Below, one piece after another: positions 33,163 to 41,143 of a stretch of DNA of 64,000 bases (position 1 is the first letter of the stretch; every line of letters begins with the position of its first letter). This DNA is from Chitinophaga polysaccharea (lineage in GTDB: Bacteria; Bacteroidota; Bacteroidia; Chitinophagales; Chitinophagaceae): positions 266,001 through 330,000 of the forward strand of contig NZ_CABFVU010000002.1 in NCBI RefSeq assembly GCF_902150045.1, given 5' to 3'. The notes under the pieces were generated by a model that made no database searches, was not told where the DNA came from, and was given only the letters and a program-made list of their open reading frames with translations. Both the position numbers and the translations under genes were made by a program.

Positions 33163-34138
33163 TCACCCCATCAGCCCCGTTCAACTTGGCCATCTTTACA
33201 ATGTTGACGGTAAACAACTCGGGCAACAATACAAACATCATTTAAGTGATTTTTCCAGTTGGGAGCAGAAAGAACATGCTACTGAATGGATGCTTTTTGA
33301 ACAAAACATTGGTGCCGCTTTAAGTATAGACGAGACAGCCTTTTCCAGTGGAGAACTGTATACAATTGTCACTAATAAGCTGGCCAAAGGGCGCAAAGGC
33401 TCAATAGTGGCTATGATCAAGGGCACTCAGTCTGAATTTCTGAAAGAAATACTGTTTAAAATCCCTAAGCGCCTGCGTAGGATGGTACAGGAAGTTACCA
33501 TCGATATGTCTGGTAGCCTTAATAGCGCTGTTAAAGCCTGTTTCCCTAACGCCCATCGGGTGATAGATCGCTTCCATGTGCAACACCTGGCTTTTGATGC
33601 GGTACAGGAAATCAGAATAAAGCATCGCTGGGAAGCCCTGGAACAGGAGAATCTGGAATACGAGCAGGCAAAACGAGCCGCAATGAAGTATGAGCCAGTC
33701 AGGCTCGCTAACGGCGATACAGCTAAACAGCTGCTGGCCAGAAGCCGATACTTGCTATTTAAGCATCCCAGACTATGGACCAGAGAGCAGCAGCAGAGAG
33801 CGGAACTTTTATTTAGTCATTACCCCCTTATTCATAAATCCTACCAGCTATCCCTGCGACTCGGTGAGGTTTACAGACATTGTAAGTGTAAAGAAGAAGC
33901 ATTTAAGAAGCTGGCTTTGTGGTATAATGACGTGGAGGAAGCGGGGATTTTATCCTTCAAGACCGTTGCCAGGACTATCAGAACTCATTATCTGGGTATC
34001 CTCAACTTCTTCAACAACAGAGCCACCAATGCGGCGGCAGAATCATTCAATGCAAAAGTAAAGTCCTTTAGAAATGCACTACGAGGGGTGCGGGATGTAG
34101 AATTCTTTCTCTATAGATTAACTAAACTCTATGCTTAA
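33146..34138 (+). CDS. ISL3-family transposase (ISAon1 group)
   Basis: The frame is open from 33146 and reads HPISPVQLGHLYNVDGKQLG before the first ATG at 33290. The DDE_Tnp_ISL3 core is recognisable: SIDETAFSSGE (first Asp), TIDMSGSLNSAVKACFPNAHRVIDRFHV (second Asp and family signature) and NNRATNAAAESFNAKVKSFRNALRGVRD (Glu). It moves the element by DDE chemistry. Expression seems to need a +1 (or -2) shift from the upstream frame between about 33146 and 33162. It appears intact apart from that. Confidence 0.87.
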   Translation, partial: KDYLDNHPISPVQLGHLYNVDGKQLGQQYKHHLSDFSSWEQKEHATEWMLFEQNIGAALSIDETAFSSGELYTIVTNKLAKGRKGSIVAMIKGTQSEFLKEILFKIPKRLRRMVQEVTIDMSGSLNSAVKACFPNAHRVIDRFHVQHLAFDAVQEIRIKHRWEALEQENLEYEQAKRAAMKYEPVRLANGDTAKQLLARSRYLLFKHPRLWTREQQQRAELLFSHYPLIHKSYQLSLRLGEVYRHCKCKEEAFKKLALWYNDVEEAGILSFKTVARTIRTHYLGILNFFNNRATNAAAESFNAKVKSFRNALRGVRDVEFFLYRLTKLYA

Positions 34139-34185
34139 AATTTATGGACATCCCCCAACTTTTCAACTTGATCCATAGCAATGTC

Positions 34186-35058
34186 TTAGATTCCCTGTTC
34201 CTTTACAAAGTTTTTTATCAGCGTCAGTACCTCATCGAAATGAGTATCCAGTATATCGTGCCCACCCTCTAAAACATGGATTTGCGCCCCGGGCAGGTCG
34301 CGCTTATAACAAGGAACTTCCTTCACTGAAAAAAATATATCATATTTTCCCCACATAACAAGCGCCGGTGGCTGGTGCTTACGGAAAAACTCCTGGTAAG
34401 CAGGAAACATTTCCAGGTGAGTTTTGAAATCACAGTTAAGCTCAAACTGCTTTTCAATATTACCTGGTCTCCTCAGAAACTCCCAGTCAAGCATCCAGAA
34501 TTCCGGGCTCACCCTGGATAATACCTCTTCGGGAAGCCCACCGAAGTATTGATTTTTTATACCTTCGGCGCTTAAAAATTTAATAAGCTTCTTCTTTTTT
34601 TCGGCTGTAGGGTTATACCAGTATTCAATATACTCGTCCCATTCCGGCCCCATCCCTTCACGATGTGCATTGCCGCTCTGAACAATTATCCCTGCAATCT
34701 TTTCAGGATGATTTATGCATAATTGAAGCCCGATCGGTGCACCGTAATCATGGAGATAAATAAAGAACTTGTTTAAATTTATTGCTTCGGTTAATTTGTT
34801 TATCAACACCGATATGTTCCCAAATGTATACTCAAAATCATCTGGTACGGGAAATTGACTAAAGCCAAAACCCGGGTAATCCGGAGCAACAAGATGATAC
34901 TGATCGGACATCGCAATCATCAGGTTTTTGAAAACTACCGATGAAGTCGGAAAACCATGTAAAAGCAGCAGGGCGGGGTTCTTTTTATCTCCCGCCTCCC
35001 GGTAGAATAGATCAATTCCATCCACCTTAATGGTCCTGTTATAGATTTGTCTTGACAT
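34186..35058 (-). CDS. Alpha/beta-hydrolase (epoxide hydrolase/haloalkane dehalogenase-like)
   Basis: The 290-residue protein has oxyanion motif LLHGFPTSS near residue 35 and the nucleophile elbow FIYLHDYGAPIG with Asp as nucleophile, as in epoxide hydrolases and dehalogenases rather than esterases. A cap region follows, then the acid WGKYDIFF and the catalytic His in EGGHDILDTH. The product is cytosolic, with no signal peptide. The substrate cannot be predicted. The downstream ISL3 element ends 12 bases before its stop; the gene itself is intact. Confidence 0.88.
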   Translation of the reverse strand: MSRQIYNRTIKVDGIDLFYREAGDKKNPALLLLHGFPTSSVVFKNLMIAMSDQYHLVAPDYPGFGFSQFPVPDDFEYTFGNISVLINKLTEAINLNKFFIYLHDYGAPIGLQLCINHPEKIAGIIVQSGNAHREGMGPEWDEYIEYWYNPTAEKKKKLIKFLSAEGIKNQYFGGLPEEVLSRVSPEFWMLDWEFLRRPGNIEKQFELNCDFKTHLEMFPAYQEFFRKHQPPALVMWGKYDIFFSVKEVPCYKRDLPGAQIHVLEGGHDILDTHFDEVLTLIKNFVKEQGI

Positions 35059-35122
35059 ACCAATTGCAGATTTAGTTTGACAAAGCTGCTGCCATCATAA
35101 AAAGAATCCTGATGACAATTGT

Positions 35123-35395
35123 TTATGTGACAATTATGGGCTCTTTAACGTATTGATCCGTTACTGCATCTTCATAAGCCTGTTCCGTTTCAATACAATC
35201 CTGATGCCATATAGTTATACAATAACAGGATGTGTCAAAAAAAATGAAGGCCCGCTGAGCTTCACTTAAATGGCCGCCGCCCTTCATCTTATTCTCTTCG
35301 CCTCCCTCCCCGAAGTCTTTTCCCCATTTTCCTCCATTTATCATCCCTCCTGCAACAAATTCACAACAACATTTAGTACATTTATCCGACAGCAC
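35123..35395 (-). CDS. Doubtful 90-codon cysteine- and glycine-rich frame
   Basis: The frame encodes a Cys cluster near the start (DKCTKCCCEF), a Gly/Lys-rich middle (MINGGKWGKDFGEGG) and a second Cys group (DTSCYCITIW). It lies between two real genes in a 356-base gap and could be a small metal-binding protein or chance. No family is recognised. Confidence 0.3.
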   Translation of the reverse strand: MLSDKCTKCCCEFVAGGMINGGKWGKDFGEGGEENKMKGGGHLSEAQRAFIFFDTSCYCITIWHQDCIETEQAYEDAVTDQYVKEPIIVT

Positions 35396-35414
35396 TACTT
35401 TCCCTGAATCTGAA

Positions 35415-38400
35415 ATGATTAATGGTCATATAAAGGCGCACGCCCAACGATGGCAAACTGTAGCCAGGTATAGTTTTTACCTGCTGTGGATATTATTATC
35501 CCTTATCACGGCCACCGCCCAGAAAAGGGAAACACCTACCTATAATTTCTCGCATCTCGATATCAACAACGGCCTGGCCAGTAACCACGTATCGGCCATT
35601 TTGCAAGACAGGAAAGGATTTATATGGATCGCCAGTACCGCCCTGCAACGCTATGATGGCGCCAACCTCGTAACGGTGGCCAGTTTCGACAGGGTACCCG
35701 GTTCCATTTATTACGATGATATCTGCCTGTGTGAAGATAAAAAAGGCCGTATCTGGATGGGCACCCCGGATAATATCCGCGTCTACGACCCCGTAACAGA
35801 TAGGGTAAAATCCCTCCTGGTGGCCGGCCGCGATGTACGCCCGGAAGGGCTCCAATGCAGCCAGATCCTGGAAGACCACAACGGCGTTATCTGGGCAACT
35901 ACCCACGACGGGCTCCTGCAATTCAGCGAAAAAGACTTTAACTTCCGGAAAGCAGACGTTATCCCGGAAAAAGACCGCATCCAGATGATGGATGCCATCA
36001 TGGAAGATGAAAGCGGAAACCTGTGGATCAGCGGTAAACACGGTGTATATATACTGGACCGCCAACGGGAAAACTTGTACAGCTCCGCCAATAACCCGCA
36101 ACAACTACCGGTGCTCAACATCGATAACACCTTCAGGAAAATATTTACAGACACTTATCACCAGGTATGGATGGCTGGCCGCCACGGTATCCTGTACAAT
36201 TATGATCCGGCATCCCGGCAACTCACTCACTATACCTTTGAACCGCCCGGTGGAAAGGACAAAGATGAAGATTATGATGCCATCTTCGACCTGGTTACCG
36301 ACAGCGATAAAAACCTCTGGATAGCCACCGAAAAAGGTGGAATACTACGTTTTAACCGCGCTCTGAAAACCTTTGATCTGAACATCATCGCTAACAATAC
36401 CGACGAAAAAGGATTTCACTACAACTACGAAGCCAATTGCTTCCTGAGCGACCGGGAAGGCCACCTCTGGATAGGTACGGACCGGGGCGTGAATATCATC
36501 AGCCTCCATAACAAAACATTCCGCCTCCTCGATAACAGAACCGTTTTTCCCAATACTTCCCAGCACCTGCTCGCAATGGAAGTAACAGGCATCTTCCAGT
36601 CATCCCGTGGCGATGTGTATGTGGGCTACTGGGGAAAAGGCTTCAGCCGCTTAAACAAAAACCTGGAACTGGTCCGGAATTATGTGCACGATAATGGAGA
36701 CCCGGCATATACTCTCCCCGAAGAACGTGGACTGGTATGGACTTTCGCGGAACTGGAAAATGGAGATGTCCTCGTCGGACAGGAAAACGCCTATATCTCC
36801 GTATTTAATCCTACAACCGGGAAATTTATCAAACATCTTACATCTCCGGTTCTCTATGAACAAACAATACTTAACCTGCATCCGCAAAACAATACTACTG
36901 TTTGGATAGGTTTATATAAAAGAGGGCTTGCCAGCTGGAATCCACAGGAAAATACTTTTCAACATTATCATGAAATAGTGGATTCCTTAAAACGTCCCGT
37001 TTCGGTAATGGATATTGTGCCAGATGGAGATTCCCTGCTGTGGCTCGGTTCCAGCAGTGCAGGCCTTATTCAGTTTAACATCCGTTCCCGGCGTATAGTG
37101 CACCGGCAAACCTTTGAATGGAACACAAAGATATACAGCAATATCACCAGTCTGCACCGCTTTAATGACACCACTTTGCTGGCAGGCACCGATCATGGGT
37201 TGTGGATCTACAACACCCGGCGGCATACCTATAAGCCGCTCCTCACCAATACCGAATTGTTTGATCAATGGGTACTGAGTATGGAGGAAGACGGGCCCGG
37301 CAGGATATGGTTCACCACACAATACGGATTTTATCGCTATCACGTGGCCGATAACCGGCTGGAAACCTTTATCCAGGGCGACGATATTATTGATAATACC
37401 CGCAAGGTGAGACGCCGTATTGTGAAGCTGGCAGATGGGAATCTGCTGGTAGGCGCCTCCGATCATATTGTTGCTTTCGATCCGGCCAGCCTGAATGCTG
37501 CACCGCCACCGCCGGATGTAACCATCCTGAACCTGAAAGCGCTCGATAGTATTATCCTGATCCAATCGGCCCTGCGCGACAGTACGCCGGTTACCCTCAG
37601 CCACAAACAGAATTTTATAGGCATCGAATTCAAAAGCCTCCAATACCACGATGAAAGAATCCGCTACTATTACCAGCTGGAAGGAGTAGACGAGAACTGG
37701 GTGCTTACAGATAATATCCTGATGGCAAAATATACCAACCTGCCTCCGGGAAATTATACATTCCGCGTACGGGCTGTAAACACTGCCGGTACCTTTTCAC
37801 AACATATCAGCACACTGAAGATCTTTATTAAACCGGCCTTCTGGCAAACTACCTGGTTCCGGCTGTTGTGCCTGCTGCTGGCGGGCTCGCTGGTATACCT
37901 CTATTACCGCCTCCGTATTGCCGGTATTAAAAAAGAAGCAAAACAACGCGAGGCAATACAACAACAAATTGCCCAGCTGGAAATGAAAGCACTGCGCGCT
38001 CAAATGAACCCGCATTTTATTTTCAATGCGCTGAACTCTATACAAACCTTCATGATGAAAAGCGAAACGGAACAGGCCCTGGCCTACCTGAGCCGCTTTG
38101 CAAAACTGATCCGTAATGTGCTCGATAATTCGCAGCTTAATAACATTACAGTAGCACAGGAAATCGGTGTGTTGGAAAACTATATGGAACTGGAAAAGCT
38201 CCGCTTTACTGATGAATTTGAATACGAGATAATCGTTGATCCTTCCCTCGATGCGCATATGGTAGATGTGCCCACCATGGTGATTCAACCCTTCGTGGAA
38301 AACGCTATCTGGCACGGGTTGCTGCATGATAAAGGAAAAGGGAAAGTAACCATTACCTTTAAAAAAGTAGATGACCGCATCCTGTGCACGATTGAAGATA

Positions 38401-38612
38401 ACGGTATCGGCAGGGAAAAATCAGCGGCTATGAAAAGGGTGAATAAACCCCGTCACCAGTCCCGCGGACTGCAAATTACCCGCGACCGTCTTTCGTTGTA
38501 CAATAGCCGTTTTAATGTAGATGCCAGCTTCGATATTGAAGACCTGGTAGATGAGGAAGGAAAAGCACTGGGAACAAGGGTGAACTTATGGTTCCCGTTT
38601 GTAGAAGAATAG
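35415..38612 (+). CDS. Two-component-propeller sensor histidine kinase (Reg_prop / Y_Y_Y / His_kinase)
   Basis: The 1065-residue protein starts with a signal-anchor (FYLLWILLSLITATAQ) and then many Reg_prop repeats (GFIWIAS, GRIWMGT, GVIWATT, GNLWISG, GHLWIGT) forming periplasmic propellers. A Y_Y_Y domain (YYYQLEGVDENW; YTNLPPGNYTFRVRA) and a transmembrane helix near residue 820 (WFRLLCLLLAGSLVYLYY) follow. The cytosolic kinase has phospho-acceptor QMNPHFIFNALNSIQ and N-box NAIWHGLLHDKG. It senses an extracytosolic ligand and phosphorylates a LytTR-type regulator. No regulator gene adjoins it, so it is an orphan here. The rise in GC marks the ordinary chromosome. Confidence 0.93.
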   Translation: MINGHIKAHAQRWQTVARYSFYLLWILLSLITATAQKRETPTYNFSHLDINNGLASNHVSAILQDRKGFIWIASTALQRYDGANLVTVASFDRVPGSIYYDDICLCEDKKGRIWMGTPDNIRVYDPVTDRVKSLLVAGRDVRPEGLQCSQILEDHNGVIWATTHDGLLQFSEKDFNFRKADVIPEKDRIQMMDAIMEDESGNLWISGKHGVYILDRQRENLYSSANNPQQLPVLNIDNTFRKIFTDTYHQVWMAGRHGILYNYDPASRQLTHYTFEPPGGKDKDEDYDAIFDLVTDSDKNLWIATEKGGILRFNRALKTFDLNIIANNTDEKGFHYNYEANCFLSDREGHLWIGTDRGVNIISLHNKTFRLLDNRTVFPNTSQHLLAMEVTGIFQSSRGDVYVGYWGKGFSRLNKNLELVRNYVHDNGDPAYTLPEERGLVWTFAELENGDVLVGQENAYISVFNPTTGKFIKHLTSPVLYEQTILNLHPQNNTTVWIGLYKRGLASWNPQENTFQHYHEIVDSLKRPVSVMDIVPDGDSLLWLGSSSAGLIQFNIRSRRIVHRQTFEWNTKIYSNITSLHRFNDTTLLAGTDHGLWIYNTRRHTYKPLLTNTELFDQWVLSMEEDGPGRIWFTTQYGFYRYHVADNRLETFIQGDDIIDNTRKVRRRIVKLADGNLLVGASDHIVAFDPASLNAAPPPPDVTILNLKALDSIILIQSALRDSTPVTLSHKQNFIGIEFKSLQYHDERIRYYYQLEGVDENWVLTDNILMAKYTNLPPGNYTFRVRAVNTAGTFSQHISTLKIFIKPAFWQTTWFRLLCLLLAGSLVYLYYRLRIAGIKKEAKQREAIQQQIAQLEMKALRAQMNPHFIFNALNSIQTFMMKSETEQALAYLSRFAKLIRNVLDNSQLNNITVAQEIGVLENYMELEKLRFTDEFEYEIIVDPSLDAHMVDVPTMVIQPFVENAIWHGLLHDKGKGKVTITFKKVDDRILCTIEDNGIGREKSAAMKRVNKPRHQSRGLQITRDRLSLYNSRFNVDASFDIEDLVDEEGKALGTRVNLWFPFVEE

Positions 38613-38647
38613 CAAAAGGAAAAACCGCTGCCGGTCTTTCCTTTTGC
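38612..38647. terminator. Bidirectional terminator between convergent genes
   Basis: GCAAAAGGAAA (38612-38622) pairs with TTTCCTTTTGC (38637-38647), with a smaller inner pairing ACCG/CGGT. It begins at the kinase stop and lies 12 bases from the end of the convergent beta-CASP gene. Confidence 0.75.
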
Positions 38648-38658
38648 AGGAGTATTTT

Positions 38659-40062
38659 TTATGCAAGGCCTACTTCATAATGACGGTCCGGGATCTCAAT
38701 ATCCAGGAAACCCTTTTTAAACAGCCATGCTTTAAAGATCTGCTGCACATCGTATTCGCCATGTACCAGGAAAAGTTTTTTCACCCCTTTCGGATTCTGG
38801 CAGGCCAGCCACTGGCTCAGATCTTCATAGTCGCCATGCGCACTCATAGAACGGATCACGCCCACCTCCGCATTTACATGAAAGCGGGTGCCGTAAATAG
38901 ATACCTCTTTCGCGCCGCGCATCAGTTTACCACCCAGCGACTGCGGCTCGCAATAACCAACAATAAGGATGGTATTACGTGCATTGTCGATGTTATTCGC
39001 AATATGATGTTTCACACGTCCTGCTTCGGCCATGCCTGATGCAGAAATGATCACACAGGGCTCCTGGCGGAAGTTCAGTGCTTTGGATTCATCTACTGTT
39101 TTGATATAGCGTAAACCCGGAAAATCGAATGGATCATCATCCTTTTTCAGGATATTGGCTACTTCCCTGTTAAACACTTCGGGATGTGCTTTGGTAACCG
39201 CCGTTGCTTCCGTGGAAAGAGGGCTGTCTACAAATATATCTACCTTTGGCAGCTTGCCCGCCAGCTGCGCATTGTTCAGCGCATACAACAGTTCCTGGGT
39301 ACGCCCCACGCTAAAGGCCGGAATGATCAGTTTCCCTTTTTTGCCCACGCAGGTTTCCCGGATATGCCGCAGCAGCTCATCATCAGCAGGAGCGGCATCG
39401 GCATGCAGGGTACTGCCGTAGGTGGATTCTATCAGGATATAATCTGCCTGAGGGAATACCTGTGGCGATTTCAGGATCGCATCGTTATAACGGCCAATAT
39501 CGCCGCTGAAAGATACCTGCTCCGTTTTGCCGTTCTCGGTGATACGCAGGTGTACGGAAGCTGCGCCTACAATATGTCCTGCATCAGTAAACATCAGTTG
39601 TATATCCGGATCAATATTCGTCCAGGTATTATAACCCATCGGCTTCAAACTGTCAATAGCCAGTTTGGCATCGTCTATAGTATACAATGGCTCTATGAAT
39701 GGCAGTCCTTCTTTGGCCATTTTTTTATTGGTGAATTTCGCATCATCGCGCTGTATTTCAGCGGAATCGAGCAGCAGTATTTCCGCCAGGTCGCGGGTAG
39801 CAGGCGTGCAGAAAATGCTGCCCCTGAAGCCCAGTTTCACCAATCGCGGTATAAGACCGGAATGGTCAATATGCGCGTGGGATAACACCATGTACGTTAC
39901 CTCCTGCGGGTCAAACCCGAACTCCCTGTTAAGGGAATCTGTTTCATGGCCCATGCCCTGGAACATACCGCAATCCAATAAAACCTTTTTGCCATTCTTA
40001 AGTGTGATCAGGTGTTTTGATCCTGTAACAGTGCGCGCAGCGCCATGAAATGCAATTTTCAT
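38659..40062 (-). CDS. MBL-fold/beta-CASP RNA-specificity-domain hydrolase
   Basis: Metal motif HAHIDHSG (HxHxDH) near residue 60 is followed by a beta-CASP domain (LIIPAFSVGRTQELLYAL) and a C-terminal RNA-metabolising MBL region (MSAHGDYEDLSQWL; FLVHGEYDVQQIFK). At 467 residues it matches bacterial members related to CPSF73/YSH1 and RNase J-like proteins. A nuclease role in RNA processing is known for the superfamily; for this clade it is inferred. Last gene in a five-gene minus-strand run from 44404. Confidence 0.9.
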   Translation of the reverse strand: MKIAFHGAARTVTGSKHLITLKNGKKVLLDCGMFQGMGHETDSLNREFGFDPQEVTYMVLSHAHIDHSGLIPRLVKLGFRGSIFCTPATRDLAEILLLDSAEIQRDDAKFTNKKMAKEGLPFIEPLYTIDDAKLAIDSLKPMGYNTWTNIDPDIQLMFTDAGHIVGAASVHLRITENGKTEQVSFSGDIGRYNDAILKSPQVFPQADYILIESTYGSTLHADAAPADDELLRHIRETCVGKKGKLIIPAFSVGRTQELLYALNNAQLAGKLPKVDIFVDSPLSTEATAVTKAHPEVFNREVANILKKDDDPFDFPGLRYIKTVDESKALNFRQEPCVIISASGMAEAGRVKHHIANNIDNARNTILIVGYCEPQSLGGKLMRGAKEVSIYGTRFHVNAEVGVIRSMSAHGDYEDLSQWLACQNPKGVKKLFLVHGEYDVQQIFKAWLFKKGFLDIEIPDRHYEVGLA

Positions 40063-40095
40063 ATCTGAAATTTAGGGCGAACATAGTTCACCATT

Positions 40096-40605
40096 TTACG
40101 ATTTACATTTAAACGACCAGGTGATGGCAAAGGAGGCAATTAATATGCCGTCTTTATCCCTGCCTTCACTGTGAAGGGTAACAGTTTCTGCGGAATTATC
40201 GTTCAGTGCGCGTTCTATGGCGGCTCTCAGCAGCGGCAGCTCTGCGCAGGTAAAGATAGTGATACCGGTAGCCTTCTTCACAAAGGAAGATTCCATCCCG
40301 GTAACGAGCATGGATACACGACGCGGCGCGCTTCGCACATACATCATGGCGGGCAAACCGGTACTTAGCTCTGCGGCCATGGCCAGGCAGGCAAAGTACG
40401 TGGAACGGAAAGGATTTTGCGACAACCAGCGGAAAGGAACAGTGGTTACACAGGTATTGGTTTCCAGCGATTTTAAACGCACGCCCGCAAGCCACGCTGC
40501 GGGCAGTTTCCAGAACAGGTAGGCCGAAAACTTAAACGGATGCTGTGCAAACTTTTGAAAAGATTGCACAGCATCCGTGTTGAAAGTGGTAATGCCGTTA
40601 TCCAT
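40096..40605 (-). CDS. DUF4442-family hot-dog-fold protein
   Basis: The 169-residue sequence fits DUF4442 of the hot-dog/thioesterase superfamily: ARFLAYLFWKLPAAW-like start, VPFRWLSQNPFRSTYFACLAMAAE with an active-site-like Asn, and a later RDKDGILIASFAITWSFK strand. These proteins may act on acyl thioesters. It starts seven bases downstream of the thioredoxin gene stop and is therefore in the same operon. Confidence 0.75.
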   Translation of the reverse strand: MDNGITTFNTDAVQSFQKFAQHPFKFSAYLFWKLPAAWLAGVRLKSLETNTCVTTVPFRWLSQNPFRSTYFACLAMAAELSTGLPAMMYVRSAPRRVSMLVTGMESSFVKKATGITIFTCAELPLLRAAIERALNDNSAETVTLHSEGRDKDGILIASFAITWSFKCKS

Positions 40606-40612
40606 AACGAGT

Positions 40613-41116
40613 TTATTCGTTGATGTAGTGGGAGGGCTGCAACGCAGCGGGTGACCATTGTTTCAGGAACTCCAGCACTTTTTCCCTGTCGTAGGAATCG
40701 GCGGATTCCAGCAAACCGGAATTCTGCGTATGCAGCCGGTTGCCTTTGGCATCCAGTATCACCAGCACCGGGAACCCGAAACGCTGCGGATAACCCAGCT
40801 CCTTCAGGATAGGAAGGTTCTTGTTTTCTTTACTGTAGTTAAGATGATATACTACATAATTGTCGTTCAGTGCTGCTTTCAGCGCTGCATCATCTTCCAC
40901 AAATTGATACAGTCTTTTACACCAGATACACCAGTTGCCGCCTATTTGCAGCAATACATGCTTGTTTTCTTTAGCTGCCTTTTGTTCTGCAGCAGCTATG
41001 TCCGCCTTCGCATCGGCGGAAGGGTTGTAAATATGTTCCAGGTCATGTGTTTGCGCCTGTGTGGCAGGAATCGCAAAGGCCATACTTAATAACAATGTCC
41101 AAACAAACTTCTTCAT
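40613..41116 (-). CDS. Exported thioredoxin-family protein
   Basis: The start at 41116 gives a signal peptide (MKKFVWTLLLSMAFAIPATQAQ); ATG at 41125 adds three residues. The thioredoxin fold carries the active site WCIWCKRL (Cys-Ile-Trp-Cys) and the cis-Pro loop FGFPVLVILDAKGN. It is probably a periplasmic disulfide reductase or isomerase. It lies between ppk1 and DUF4442 with short gaps (27 and 7 bases). Confidence 0.85.
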   Translation of the reverse strand: MKKFVWTLLLSMAFAIPATQAQTHDLEHIYNPSADAKADIAAAEQKAAKENKHVLLQIGGNWCIWCKRLYQFVEDDAALKAALNDNYVVYHLNYSKENKNLPILKELGYPQRFGFPVLVILDAKGNRLHTQNSGLLESADSYDREKVLEFLKQWSPAALQPSHYINE

Positions 41117-41143
41117 AAAAAACAATTGATCAGGATATCTAAT

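Larger units (their letters stand above)
32740..34174 (+). mobile_element. ISL3-family (ISAon1-like) insertion sequence with 8-bp target duplication
   Basis: The terminal inverted repeats begin GGATCAAGTTGAAAAGTTGG and match over about 25 bp. The element is 1435 bp. The flanking direct repeat ATAGCAAT is at 32732-32739 and 34175-34182, the 8-bp size expected for ISL3. It carries a small upstream frame and a DDE-type transposase in another frame. It lies just 3' of the alpha/beta hydrolase gene. Confidence 0.9.
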
